Shown here one piece after another: positions 32,033 through 41,284 of a stretch of DNA of 64,000 bases. Where the stretch lies: NCBI GenBank assembly GCA_019637095.1, contig JAHBWG010000001.1, positions 1-64,000 of the forward strand, written 5' to 3'. Positions within the stretch are counted from its first letter, which is position 1. Each line of letters begins with the position of its first letter. Below the pieces are notes generated by a model. The model saw only the letters and a list, made by a program, of their open reading frames with translations. It did no database searches and was not told the DNA's origin. The stretch is from Sandaracinaceae bacterium (GTDB taxonomy: Bacteria > Myxococcota_A > Polyangia > Polyangiales > Sandaracinaceae). The translations under genes were made by a program, and so were the position numbers.

Positions 32033-35000
32033 ATGCCCCCCCGCAACTACCGTTCCGCAATACTGCTCATCGGGATCGCGCTCACCGGGTGCGTGAGTGA
32101 GCCCACCGAGGAGATCGCGAGCGCCGGCTCCGAGCTGCGCGGAACGCTCGGTGTCGACCTGTTCGACGACCCGCCCGGCCCGATCTCGAGCGCGACCGTC
32201 TGGCTGCAGCAGTCGGCCGGTGGCAACTGCACCGGGACTCTCGTCGCGCCCCGGGTCGTGCTGACCGCGGCGCACTGCGTTCGAGCGGGCCGCCTACCTC
32301 GGGTGATCGTGCGTACCGTCGCGAGCACCGGTCTCGTCACCGACGTCACGCGGGTCGCGGTGGGCTGCTGGGCGCACCCGGGCGCGCTATCCGGCGACCG
32401 GCCCATCGCGGCCTGCGACGACCTCGTCGGCAGAGCTGACGGTGAGTTCGATGGAGCGCACGACATCGCGCTGCTCGAGCTCGACGCCCCGGCCCCTGCC
32501 CTGCCCCGCGCGCTCGGACCACCCAGGCTCTGTCTCGCAGGCGAGCCCTCGCCGGGGCTCCGCTCGCGCGAGCGCACGGGGAGCCCCCCGAACCTCCGCG
32601 CACGCCGGCGCGAGCGCATCCGCGCCTTCTCCCCCGCCGGGCAGACGGTCATCTGCTTCCAGGACGATGTCGTGCAGCCAGGCGACTCGGGCGGCACCAT
32701 CGACGCCCAGGAGGATCCGGGGGGCCCCGTGGTCGGCGTCAACTCGGCGTACGGAGCGGCCGGTGGATGCCGGCGCCAGCCGCTGCTCTGGCAGGGCGCC
32801 ACGGACTTCGGCAAGCAGCCCAACATCGAGTGGATCTGGTCGGTGCTCGACCCCGTCGGCACCTGCGCGCTCGGCAGCACGGTGCCGTGCGACCCCGCGA
32901 GGCTGCCCGGGCCGCTCGCCGACTCCGACGGTGACGGACTGCCGGACATCCGCGATCTCTGCCCGCACCAGGCGCCATCGCGGGTGTGCGGCGGACAGCA
33001 CTGCGACGCCGACGGGGACTGGGTGGGCGACGAGTGCGACGAGTACGACGGCCTCGACGACTTCGCCGGCACACCCAACGACGAGCTCGCCGCCTGCGAC
33101 CACGACGACCCCGACGGCGACGGCATCCCGAGCGCCGCCGATCCTTGCCCGAGCCTCCACGCATCGCGCACCGACGTCGCCGCGGACGCCGACCGCGACG
33201 GCGTGCCCGACGCGTGCGACGTGTGCCCGGGAATCGACGACGCGACCGTCGACTTCGACGCGGACGCCGACGAGGACGGCATCCCCGACGCCTGCGACAA
33301 CTGTCGGGACGAGCCAAACCGACTGCAGGAGGACTGCAACCTCGACGCGGAGCTCGCGCTCTGGGAGGTGGACTGCCCGCCCGATCCGACGGGGGAGCCG
33401 TCGTGCCCGCGGCGCGACTTCGTGCACGGCGACGCGTGCGACCCGACGCCGTGCGGCGAGACCACGGTCGGGACGGAAGTCGTCGGCGTGCGCGCCGCCG
33501 AGGAGGTGGTCCCGAACGCGGTGCGCGTCGACGCGCGCTCCGCGGTCGGGCACGACGGGCGTACTGGCTTCCGGTTCTGCCGGTGCCGCTTCGTGAACCG
33601 CCTCGACGACATGGAGGAGCGCGGACGGTGCATCCCGGAAGACAACTTCACGGTCCCGGGCGACGGTGGTGAGGACGTCGAGGTCCGCCTCGGCAACTGC
33701 GGCCCCCTCGACACCGAAGCCTACGACAACGAGTCGATCGAGCCTCCCAACTGGCGCTGGACCACGATGGCCTTCGCGAACAACCCGGCGAGCCCCGAGG
33801 GCGATCGCTCGTCGCCGCTGCTGCGGACCGAGCGTGACCTCGCCTACACCCCGGTCACCGACGGCGGCACGCGCTTCGTCACCGACCTCTGGGCCGCGTG
33901 GCACGTACGCGACGAGGACGTCCCGCGCTGGCGCACCGCGTTCGCCGAGCCGATCGTCGACGGTCCGATCGCGAACCTCCCCGGCGTCTTCTGGACCCAC
34001 ACGCCGGGGCCGCCCTCGGGCGGCGAGGCGACGGAGTGGGGGCGCCTGCTCGCCAGCCACTTCTGGTCCGGCCGCGGGCGCATGCCGAACGATCCACCGG
34101 TCCCGGTGCGCGAGCCGTACCCATGCATCCAAGGCATCGCGCCCGCCTTCGGCGCCGCGGGCTTCGGGCCGATCCCGATCCTGTGGATCGGCCTGGCCGC
34201 CGTGCGCTGCCCGCCGCTGCTCGACCCGCGGCTCGTGCTGCGCCTGGGCCCGTTCGTGTTCGAGCCGCAGCCGGGCCTCGACGCGCCGTGGCTGGGGCTC
34301 TTCGCGCGCCCGAGCACGCGCTGGGTGGCCGCGGCCGAGTCGGGCGGCTGGCTCCCCGAGGACGACGTCCGCTACGCGGGCCTCTCGCCCGATCTCGCGC
34401 TCGCGAGCCTGCTCGTCGCGGCCGGCGACGACCTCTACGATCGCTACGCGCAGCAGCCGTGTCCTCCCGAGCAGTGCAACGCGATCCCGGTCACGCTGAC
34501 GGCGGCGAGCGGGCCGGCCACGCCCCCACCCGTCCTCGTCCTGTCGGCGCGGCGGCGCGTGCTCTGGGCGCTCGAGCAGGACGGGGCGAGCACGCGCGTG
34601 CGCGCGCTCGACCTCGACCAGCCGATCTGGCGCGAGCTGCCGCCTGCGGGCGCGCCGCTCGGTCGCGTGCTCGCCGCGACCTACTCGGCGCCCGACGACG
34701 CGCTCTACGTCCTCGACGAGCTCGCCGGCCCGGGCCGGAGCCGCCACGCGCGCCTCGTGCGCGTCGAGACCGGCCCCCGAGACGCCACCGCCGAGGTCCT
34801 GGCCCGCTGGCCGCGCGCGACGCCGCACGACGTCTTCGCGCTCGCGACGGACCCGGCCGGCGCGCTCTACCTCGCGAGCGGGCGGGCGCACGGCCCGCTC
34901 GTCGCGCTCGTCCGCTTCGGGCGCGATCGGCGCGAGCGCGCCGTGCCCACCGGCCTCCTCGTCCGTCCGGGCCGGCTCGTGCCCGAGGGCCTGCGCGCGA

Positions 35001-35113
35001 ACGAGCACGGGCTCACCCTGCTCCTCGACGATCCGCGCGAGGGCGCCTTCCCGGTCGCGGTCGGCTACGACGCGCTGCGCCCGGCGGCGGGAGCGATCGG
35101 GCGGTGCCTCTGA
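32033..35113 (+). CDS. trypsin-like serine protease lipoprotein with calcium-binding TSP3-type repeats
   Basis: This lipoprotein of about 1026 residues has lipobox ALTGC (C20). The ATG at 32033 follows AGGAG. Residues 50-290 are an S1 protease domain with the full triad: His in LTAAHC (81), Asp in HDIALLELD (144) and Ser in QPGDSGGT (219). Residues 305-460 hold thrombospondin type 3-like Asp-rich repeats (DSDGDGLPDIRDLCP, DPDGDGIPSAADPCP, DADRDGVPDACDVCP), which bind calcium. The last 600 residues are a large unassigned part whose end resembles propeller strands. A secreted or surface protease of a predator is a reasonable role. Bases 34407-35047 of this gene are repeated exactly at 36567-37207. 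The stop overlaps the next gene by 10 bp. Confidence 0.92.
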   Translation: MPPRNYRSAILLIGIALTGCVSEPTEEIASAGSELRGTLGVDLFDDPPGPISSATVWLQQSAGGNCTGTLVAPRVVLTAAHCVRAGRLPRVIVRTVASTGLVTDVTRVAVGCWAHPGALSGDRPIAACDDLVGRADGEFDGAHDIALLELDAPAPALPRALGPPRLCLAGEPSPGLRSRERTGSPPNLRARRRERIRAFSPAGQTVICFQDDVVQPGDSGGTIDAQEDPGGPVVGVNSAYGAAGGCRRQPLLWQGATDFGKQPNIEWIWSVLDPVGTCALGSTVPCDPARLPGPLADSDGDGLPDIRDLCPHQAPSRVCGGQHCDADGDWVGDECDEYDGLDDFAGTPNDELAACDHDDPDGDGIPSAADPCPSLHASRTDVAADADRDGVPDACDVCPGIDDATVDFDADADEDGIPDACDNCRDEPNRLQEDCNLDAELALWEVDCPPDPTGEPSCPRRDFVHGDACDPTPCGETTVGTEVVGVRAAEEVVPNAVRVDARSAVGHDGRTGFRFCRCRFVNRLDDMEERGRCIPEDNFTVPGDGGEDVEVRLGNCGPLDTEAYDNESIEPPNWRWTTMAFANNPASPEGDRSSPLLRTERDLAYTPVTDGGTRFVTDLWAAWHVRDEDVPRWRTAFAEPIVDGPIANLPGVFWTHTPGPPSGGEATEWGRLLASHFWSGRGRMPNDPPVPVREPYPCIQGIAPAFGAAGFGPIPILWIGLAAVRCPPLLDPRLVLRLGPFVFEPQPGLDAPWLGLFARPSTRWVAAAESGGWLPEDDVRYAGLSPDLALASLLVAAGDDLYDRYAQQPCPPEQCNAIPVTLTAASGPATPPPVLVLSARRRVLWALEQDGASTRVRALDLDQPIWRELPPAGAPLGRVLAATYSAPDDALYVLDELAGPGRSRHARLVRVETGPRDATAEVLARWPRATPHDVFALATDPAGALYLASGRAHGPLVALVRFGRDRRERAVPTGLLVRPGRLVPEGLRANEHGLTLLLDDPREGAFPVAVGYDALRPAAGAIGRCL
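34407..35047 (+). repeat. 641-bp exact direct repeat, copy A (inside the protease gene)
   Basis: Every base from 34407 to 35047 is the same in 36567-37207 by line-by-line reading, at an offset of 2160 bp. Similarity stops abruptly on both sides. Copy A lies in the 3' part of the protease gene. Confidence 0.95.
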
Positions 35114-36453
35114 GGACGATCGCAACGTTCGTTGCCCTGCTCGCCGCCTGCGACGGCCCGGGCGTCGAGGACGCTGGCGCGCGCGACTCGGGCGCCGACG
35201 CCGGCCGCGACGCGGGACACGACGCCGGCCGTGACGCGGGGCTCGACGCCGGCCACGACGCCGGCCGCGACGCGGGCGCCGACGCCGGCCCGCGCGACGG
35301 CGGCCCCGACGACCCCGGCTGGGTGCGCCTACCGGGCCTGCCCGACGAGTGCCCCATCGAGCGCGCGCTCCACCCCGAGCGCGTGTGGCAGATCCGATGG
35401 GTGCCTTGCGTCGACGCGGCGGGCGAAGAGATCCCGGGGTGCACCACCACCCCGACCCGCGCGACCGGCATCATCGGCGCATGGCCCGACGGAGACGACG
35501 TGTGGCTCCGGATGATCGGCGGCGACGCCCTCGCGGTGGGCGGGCGGATCGTCGGCATCGGTCACGTGGACGGCCGTGTCACCGCGGCATGGCGCGAGCC
35601 GATGGTGTCGACCGAGCCAGGTTCGGTCCACTGCCTCGTCAGCGCTCGTGCCGTGGGAGGCGGCCGAGCCACGTTCGTTGTGCAGTCCTCGAACTGGGCC
35701 GACATGACCCGATCGCGCGCGTGGCTCTACGTCGGAACGCCCGAGACGATCGGCGAGACGACCGAGTGGGTGCACGAGTTCCCCGCGAGCTTCGTCTCAC
35801 GAGACCGCTTGATCGTCGGACTGTGGATCAGTGCCGAGCTCATCGCGCTGCAGGCGAGCCCTGACGGCAGCCTCTACAGCTACCGCGATGGCGAGTGGGC
35901 CACCCTCACCGGCCGAGGCACCGTCGAAGGACTGCCTCGCGGCACCGTCATCATCGGTGACCACCTTCTCTGGGAGGCGTGGCGCAGCGTCAACGACGTT
36001 CGCCTCGTCCACGCTCGCTGGAGTGAGCCGGCCGCCCTTTGGCGGGACATAGCCCCATCCGACACCAAGGGCTTCGGGACCGATGGCATCGACATGGCAT
36101 GGTTCGATGTACACAATCGCCAGCCCGATGACACCTACGCACGCACGGAGCTGTGGACCGCACAGTATCGACGCGACATCGAAGATGTCGAGCCGCGGAT
36201 GGTCCGGGTCGTGGACGTGCGCTCGAACCGGCCGGCTGTCGGTGGTGGCTGGGTCGCACGCCGCTCGGGGGATCCACAGCGCGTCGAGGTGTTCAGCTTG
36301 CTGGACGGCTCGCGTCGCACCTTCGTCCCCCCGCGTGGCTACGTGACGGAGGAGCCCTACTACGCCCGCGAGCGAGACATCATGATCGCCGGCGCAGGTA
36401 CGGAAGCGATCCGCTTCGATCCCACGCTCCTCCCACCGGACCCCGAGCCGTGA
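35104..36453 (+). CDS. lipoprotein of unknown function, paralogue 1 (propeller-like)
   Basis: This 449-residue predicted lipoprotein starts at a GTG inside the end of the protease gene (10-bp overlap), with lipobox LLAAC near residue 15. A linker of about ten DAG-x repeats (DAGRDAGHDAGRDAG) leads to a domain of about 370 residues with repeated WxxDGDDVWL, GGGRATFVV, SPDGSLYSYRDGEW and GGGWVARR-like strands. These suggest a six- or seven-bladed propeller. It ends in GAGTEAIRFDPTLLPPDPEP, identical to the end of paralogue 2 (36464-38272). The coupled start suggests the protease and this protein act together outside the cell. No family recognised. Confidence 0.82.
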   Translation: MPLRTIATFVALLAACDGPGVEDAGARDSGADAGRDAGHDAGRDAGLDAGHDAGRDAGADAGPRDGGPDDPGWVRLPGLPDECPIERALHPERVWQIRWVPCVDAAGEEIPGCTTTPTRATGIIGAWPDGDDVWLRMIGGDALAVGGRIVGIGHVDGRVTAAWREPMVSTEPGSVHCLVSARAVGGGRATFVVQSSNWADMTRSRAWLYVGTPETIGETTEWVHEFPASFVSRDRLIVGLWISAELIALQASPDGSLYSYRDGEWATLTGRGTVEGLPRGTVIIGDHLLWEAWRSVNDVRLVHARWSEPAALWRDIAPSDTKGFGTDGIDMAWFDVHNRQPDDTYARTELWTAQYRRDIEDVEPRMVRVVDVRSNRPAVGGGWVARRSGDPQRVEVFSLLDGSRRTFVPPRGYVTEEPYYARERDIMIAGAGTEAIRFDPTLLPPDPEP

Positions 36454-36463
36454 GGCCGAGAGG

Positions 36464-38272
36464 GTGACCGTGCTTCCAGGTGACTGCGGCCGCCTCGACA
36501 CGGAGCGTGCGACCTCGGAGACCAAGCGCGCGCCCAGACAGGGCGACGAGGCGACGGCGTGGGAGCGCCTGCTCGTCGCGGCCGGCGACGACCTCTACGA
36601 TCGCTACGCGCAGCAGCCGTGTCCTCCCGAGCAGTGCAACGCGATCCCGGTCACGCTGACGGCGGCGAGCGGGCCGGCCACGCCCCCACCCGTCCTCGTC
36701 CTGTCGGCGCGGCGGCGCGTGCTCTGGGCGCTCGAGCAGGACGGGGCGAGCACGCGCGTGCGCGCGCTCGACCTCGACCAGCCGATCTGGCGCGAGCTGC
36801 CGCCTGCGGGCGCGCCGCTCGGTCGCGTGCTCGCCGCGACCTACTCGGCGCCCGACGACGCGCTCTACGTCCTCGACGAGCTCGCCGGCCCGGGCCGGAG
36901 CCGCCACGCGCGCCTCGTGCGCGTCGAGACCGGCCCCCGAGACGCCACCGCCGAGGTCCTGGCCCGCTGGCCGCGCGCGACGCCGCACGACGTCTTCGCG
37001 CTCGCGACGGACCCGGCCGGCGCGCTCTACCTCGCGAGCGGGCGGGCGCACGGCCCGCTCGTCGCGCTCGTCCGCTTCGGGCGCGATCGGCGCGAGCGCG
37101 CCGTGCCCACCGGCCTCCTCGTCCGTCCGGGCCGGCTCGTGCCCGAGGGCCTGCGCGCGAACGAGCACGGGCTCACCCTGCTCCTCGACGATCCGCGCGA
37201 GGGCGCCGTCGAGTGGGTGGCGTGTACCGATGCCGTCGGTACGGAGGTCCCGGGCTGCTCAGCCTCACGTAGACGCGATCTGGGGATCTCCAGTGCGTGG
37301 GTCGATGGAGACGATGTCTGGCTCGACATGCTCCGCGGCAGCGCCCTCGTCGGACGCGTCGTGGGCATCGCCCGAGACGACGGCACGATCGTTGCTGCGT
37401 GGCGAGAGCCCCCACTGGAGGGCGACGATCCTTCGGTCTATTGCGCCGTGACGGCGAAGACGGTGGGCGGCGGCCGCGCTGCGTTCGTCGTTCACTACAG
37501 CAACTGGCGCGAGTCGAGTCGCTCTCGGATCTGGCTCTACGTCGGAACCCCCGAGACGATCGGCGAGACGCCCGAGTGGGTGCACGAGTTCCCCGCGAGC
37601 TTCGTCTCGCGCGACCGCACCATCCACGATCTCTGGATCAGCGCCGAGCTCCTCGCGCTCCAAGCGAGCCCTGACGGAAGTCTCTACACCTATCGCGATG
37701 GCGAGTGGACCACGCTCACCGGCCGAGGCACCGTCGAAGGCTTGCCTCGCGGCACCGTCGTCGTCGGTGACCACCTTCTCTGGGAAGCCTGGCTGAGTCT
37801 CGAGCGGCTGCGGCTCGTCCACGCGCATTGGGGGAGCCCGGCCACCGTCTACTACGATCCCATGCCACGGACGCTCTATGGCTTCGGCACCGACGGAGTC
37901 GACCTCGCATGGTTCGAGAACGATGGCCCGCGCGGCGATGGGAGCTTCGAGCGAAGCGAGATCTGGGCCGCGCCCTATCGGCGCGACCTCGCTTCGATGG
38001 AAGCTCCACGGCGAGTCGCGCGCGTCGACCTGCACAGCACGCGCCCGGCGGTGGGCGGCGGATGGATCGCGTGGCGTCGCATCACCGAAGGCCCCCAGCG
38101 CGTCGAGGTGTTCAGCCTGCGGGACGGCTCGCGCCGCACCTTCGTCCCGCCGGGCGGTTACGTGATCGACGAGCCCTACTACGCCCGCGCGCGCGACATC
38201 ATGTTCCGCGGCGCCGGCACCGAAGCGATCCGCTTCGATCCCACGCTCCTCCCACCGGACCCCGAGCCCTGA
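36464..38272 (+). CDS. chimeric gene: protease 3' segment fused in frame to lipoprotein paralogue 2
   Basis: This 602-residue open frame is a mosaic. Residues 1-35 look like scrambled remains of the protease middle (GDCGRLDTE against GNCGPLDTE; GDEATAWERLL against GGEATEWGRLL). Residues 36-248 come from the exact 641-bp copy of the protease end. Residues 249-602 are homologous to the propeller-like domain of 35104-36453 (VEWVACTDAVGTEVPGC against IRWVPCVDAAGEEIPGC; same C-terminus). The signal peptide, lipobox and DAG linker of the paralogue are gone, so the product would stay in the cytoplasm. The frame is open throughout, but the gene may be non-functional. The start GTG at 36464 is tentative. 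Confidence 0.75.
   Translation: MTVLPGDCGRLDTERATSETKRAPRQGDEATAWERLLVAAGDDLYDRYAQQPCPPEQCNAIPVTLTAASGPATPPPVLVLSARRRVLWALEQDGASTRVRALDLDQPIWRELPPAGAPLGRVLAATYSAPDDALYVLDELAGPGRSRHARLVRVETGPRDATAEVLARWPRATPHDVFALATDPAGALYLASGRAHGPLVALVRFGRDRRERAVPTGLLVRPGRLVPEGLRANEHGLTLLLDDPREGAVEWVACTDAVGTEVPGCSASRRRDLGISSAWVDGDDVWLDMLRGSALVGRVVGIARDDGTIVAAWREPPLEGDDPSVYCAVTAKTVGGGRAAFVVHYSNWRESSRSRIWLYVGTPETIGETPEWVHEFPASFVSRDRTIHDLWISAELLALQASPDGSLYTYRDGEWTTLTGRGTVEGLPRGTVVVGDHLLWEAWLSLERLRLVHAHWGSPATVYYDPMPRTLYGFGTDGVDLAWFENDGPRGDGSFERSEIWAAPYRRDLASMEAPRRVARVDLHSTRPAVGGGWIAWRRITEGPQRVEVFSLRDGSRRTFVPPGGYVIDEPYYARARDIMFRGAGTEAIRFDPTLLPPDPEP
36567..37207 (+). repeat. 641-bp exact direct repeat, copy B (inside the chimeric gene)
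   Basis: This is identical to 34407-35047. The right junction replaces the 5' part of the second propeller-like gene; the left junction lies in protease-like remains. Zero visible mismatches over 641 bases point to a very recent event, gene conversion or an assembly artefact. Confidence 0.95.
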
Positions 38273-38620
38273 GCTCCGCGACGCGCGCGCAGATCGCCTC
38301 GCACCCACACGGAGCGCCCGGATGCACATGGGGAGCAGCCCCCCAGCCGCAGCGGTCGAAGGCCTCGGCCTGGACGCGCGACGCCTGGCCGCGCGCGCTC
38401 GCGCGCGATCCGCGCTCGCCCGCCTGCGCGGCTGAGCAGCGTCGCGCCACGCGGCAGACCGGAGGCGGTGTGGCGCGCGTGTCGCGGGGCGCGGACCCGA
38501 GGACACGGCGCGGCGGGCCGGCGTGAGGCTGGGCGGCGAAGTGGCCGCGTGGAACGCGGCTTGCGACACTCGTCATCAGAGGTGATGGACGACGGATCGG
38601 AGGGCTCGCGCTGCCAGGGG
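38273..38620. other. intergenic region with rearrangement debris
   Basis: No gene is seen here. The stretch holds a degenerate copy of the end of the TPR gene (38377-38435) and otherwise unremarkable GC-rich DNA before the esterase gene. Confidence 0.5.
38377..38435 (+). pseudogene. degenerate 3' end of the TPR gene
   Basis: This stretch matches 31819-31899, the last codons of the TPR gene including the stop, with one mismatch in the first 41 bases and one 24-bp internal deletion. It lies just after the second propeller-like paralogue. It implies that the TPR-protease-lipoprotein block was once duplicated. Confidence 0.7.
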
Positions 38621-39499
38621 ATGAAGCGACCCCCGCGGGGCCCGTCCCACCGCGACGCGGTGCGCACCGGGCGCGCGCGGCTGCCGGGAGCCGAGGCGAC
38701 GCGAGCGCTCGCCGCGCTGGTGATCTTCGCGACGACCGCGAGCCTGGCGATCCCCGCCGAGCCCTCCCCGACCGCCGCGGCGCGCAAGTCGGAGATGCGC
38801 GTCACGCGACACTTCGCGGACGGGCTCGAGTACCTGCTCGTCGAGCCACGCGACGCGGCGCCCGACGCGGAGCTCCCGATGATCGTGGTGCTGCACGGCC
38901 GCGGCGCGCGCCCAGAGCCGCCGACGCGGCCCTACCTCGACCTCGACCTGCCCGTCCGCGTGATCCTGCCGCGCGCGCCGCTCCGCTCGGGGGACGGCTA
39001 CGCCTGGATGCCGGTGAGCGCGCACCGCGGCGAGAGCCCCGCCCTGCGCAGCGCGCTCGACGCGCGCGCGCACGAGCTCGCCGCGGCGATGGCGACGTGG
39101 CGCGCGCGCCACCCCACGCGCGGCCGGCCGATCGTGACGGGCTTCTCGCAGGGCGGGATCCTCGCCGCGACGCTCGCGCTGACCCACCCGGACGCGATCG
39201 AGCGCGCGTTCCCCGTCGCCGGCTGGGTCCCGCCGTCGTTCGAGCCGGCCCGGCTCGACCCGCTCGCGCGACAGGCGCCGATCCACGCGCTCCACGGCGC
39301 GCGCGACGACGTGCTCGGCGCGGCGCGCACGCGGAGCGGGCTCGCGCGCCTGCGCGCGATGGGCTTGCCCGTCGTCTACGAGGAGATCGAGGACGCCGGC
39401 CACGAGATGCACCCCCGCATGACCGAGCGGCTGCGCGAGGAGATCCGCCGCGCGCTCACGGAGCTTCCCGACACGAGCGCCCCAGCGGGTCTGAGCTGA
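38621..39499 (+). CDS. exported serine esterase (phospholipase/carboxylesterase family)
   Basis: This alpha/beta hydrolase has about 292 residues when started at MKRPPRGPSH. A long basic n-region and a hydrophobic stretch (ALAALVIFATTASLAIPA) suggest export. The oxyanion-hole region is VVLHGRGAR, the nucleophile elbow is GFSQGG (about residue 180), the acid is in HGARDDVLG and the base in EDAGHEMHP, so the triad is complete. The closest group is the lysophospholipase/carboxylesterase family (esterase_phb/AB-hydrolase 2-like). An ATG 36 bases upstream is an alternative start. It stands alone between the rearranged block and the RCC1 lipoprotein. Confidence 0.85.
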   Translation: MKRPPRGPSHRDAVRTGRARLPGAEATRALAALVIFATTASLAIPAEPSPTAAARKSEMRVTRHFADGLEYLLVEPRDAAPDAELPMIVVLHGRGARPEPPTRPYLDLDLPVRVILPRAPLRSGDGYAWMPVSAHRGESPALRSALDARAHELAAAMATWRARHPTRGRPIVTGFSQGGILAATLALTHPDAIERAFPVAGWVPPSFEPARLDPLARQAPIHALHGARDDVLGAARTRSGLARLRAMGLPVVYEEIEDAGHEMHPRMTERLREEIRRALTELPDTSAPAGLS

Positions 39500-39654
39500 T
39501 CGGTCCCGAGCGGCGGCGGACGTCGAGCTCCGACGACGACCGTCGTCACATCGAGGGGCCGCTCCCCTCAGTCGCGACCGGAGCTTCGACCCCTCGGGCC
39601 GGCACGACGCGTGCGATGGCAGCCGTCTCGAGCGCGCTCGAGCGGGAGGTGGAG

Positions 39655-41238
39655 ATGCGTCTGCGATGGTTGGGGTTCTTGGTCGGCGTCGGGCTGCTCG
39701 GCTGCGGCTCGTCCGGCTCGGACGAGTCGAGCGGCGCGACGCGAGGTGAGGAGCCCGCGGGTGCGGGCGGAGGTGGGCCCTCGGTCACCCCCATCCAGGT
39801 GGCGGCCACCGCGACCCATGCGTGCGCGGTGATGAGCGACGGGACGATCCAGTGTTGGGGTCAGAACGGGTTCGGCCAACTGGGCAACGGGGGGACGACC
39901 GCGAGCCCCACGGCCGGCGTGCCCGTCGCGGGGATCAGGGACGCGGTCGAGGTGGACGTCGCGTTCGGCGTGAGCTGCGCCCGCACCCGCGGCGGCCAGA
40001 TCTACTGCTGGGGCCGAGCAGCGAGCGGGCTCCTGGGCTCGGCCCAGGACGTGGACGTCCGCACGCCCATCCTCGTGCCGGGCATCGACGACGCGGTGGA
40101 TCTCGATCTCGCGCGCATGCGCGCCGCGGCGGTGACTCGTGACGGCACCGTGCTCGGGTGGGGCCAGAACGTCCTCGGCGGCTTCGGCTGGCCCGACTGG
40201 GTCACCGGCGCGGCGCAGCCGATGGCGGTAGCTCGCGTGGAGAACGCGGCCGAGGTCGCCGTCTCCACCGCCGGAGTGACGGTCCGGACGAGCGGGGGTG
40301 CGCTCCAGGCCGTCGGGCTCACGCCGCTGTGCCGCATCCCCGCACGTGGGGTCGACGCGCTGACGACCTCGATCCACGGCTGCTTCCAGGGTGGCGGCGC
40401 GTGGATGTGCTGCGGCGGCAACGACCGAGGCCAGCTCGGTTTCACGGGCGAGGGCCCGCTGACGCCGATGCCGTTCCCGCGTGCCGGCGCGCGCGTCCTG
40501 ATCGCGCAGGGCTCGTCGACCTGGTCGATCACCGCCGAGGGAACGGCTGCATGCACGGGTGACTGCACGCTGGCGGTGATCCCGCCGGCGCTGGGCGCGG
40601 TGGACGAGCTCGCGCCGGGCGAGACGTTCCACTGCGCGCGCCGCGAGCGCGCGGTCCAGTGCTGGGGCTCGCAGGGTGAGGTGCCCGAGGTCGCCGCGTG
40701 GACCGGGCACTCTCCGATCACGTTCGCCCCCCCTGGGCCGCCGGCCCCGCTGCCGCCGACGCCACCCACCACGCCCATCCCGGGCCTGCGCGTGGTCGGT
40801 GTCCCGCGGCACACGAGCTTCGTGGATCCGGCATCCGACGCCGTCGAGCCCCCGCCCGACGCGCCGCTGCAGGTCGGACAAGTGGTCGCCGCGCGCTTCC
40901 GCGGCGGCGGAGTCTTCCAAGCGCGGGTGACAGAAACGCTCCCGGACGGCCGGGTCTCGCTGCGATGGGAGAGCAACGAGCGGGGCACCGTGAACCGCTC
41001 CGAGATCCGCATCGGCGGGTTCACGCCCATGCCGTCGGGACGCTCCCGCCACGACGGCGCCCCGCTCTCCGAGACGCCGGTCGCCGCGGGCACCGTCGTC
41101 TGGGTGCGCGACGGGCGCTATTGGTTCCGCGCCTCGGTCCTCAGTGACGAAGGGGGCCCCGTGCGCGTGCGCTTCTTCGGGTACTTCGAGCCCGATCGGC
41201 GCACCTTCCCGCGATCCTCGGTGCGACTCGACGCCTGA
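39655..41238 (+). CDS. RCC1-repeat lipoprotein with two SH3-like domains
   Basis: This 527-residue predicted lipoprotein starts MRLRWLGFLVGVGLLGCGSS, with lipobox LLGC at C17. The ATG has GGGAGG upstream; another ATG 13 codons earlier is less likely. Residues 45-350 are an RCC1-type seven-bladed propeller (HACAVMSDGTIQCWGQNGFGQLGNG, CARTRGGQIYCWGRAASGLLG, WMCCGGNDRGQLGF, HCARRERAVQCWGSQG). After a Pro-rich linker come two short beta-barrel domains of the Tudor/SH3 kind (QVGQVVAARFRGGGVFQARVTE and PVAAGTVVWVRDGRYWFRASVLS). The propeller is a protein-binding platform; the pairing with SH3-like domains in a lipoprotein is unusual. Target unknown. Confidence 0.85.
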   Translation: MRLRWLGFLVGVGLLGCGSSGSDESSGATRGEEPAGAGGGGPSVTPIQVAATATHACAVMSDGTIQCWGQNGFGQLGNGGTTASPTAGVPVAGIRDAVEVDVAFGVSCARTRGGQIYCWGRAASGLLGSAQDVDVRTPILVPGIDDAVDLDLARMRAAAVTRDGTVLGWGQNVLGGFGWPDWVTGAAQPMAVARVENAAEVAVSTAGVTVRTSGGALQAVGLTPLCRIPARGVDALTTSIHGCFQGGGAWMCCGGNDRGQLGFTGEGPLTPMPFPRAGARVLIAQGSSTWSITAEGTAACTGDCTLAVIPPALGAVDELAPGETFHCARRERAVQCWGSQGEVPEVAAWTGHSPITFAPPGPPAPLPPTPPTTPIPGLRVVGVPRHTSFVDPASDAVEPPPDAPLQVGQVVAARFRGGGVFQARVTETLPDGRVSLRWESNERGTVNRSEIRIGGFTPMPSGRSRHDGAPLSETPVAAGTVVWVRDGRYWFRASVLSDEGGPVRVRFFGYFEPDRRTFPRSSVRLDA

Positions 41239-41284
41239 AGCGCCCGCGCTCACGGAGCTGCGCCGATTGGTCTAGAGTCGCGTG

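Noticed and set aside
33898-35103. Upstream extension of the lipoprotein gene at 35104 into the protease gene
   Set aside because: The extension is an out-of-frame shadow of the protease gene; the lipobox and GTG at 35104 mark the true start.
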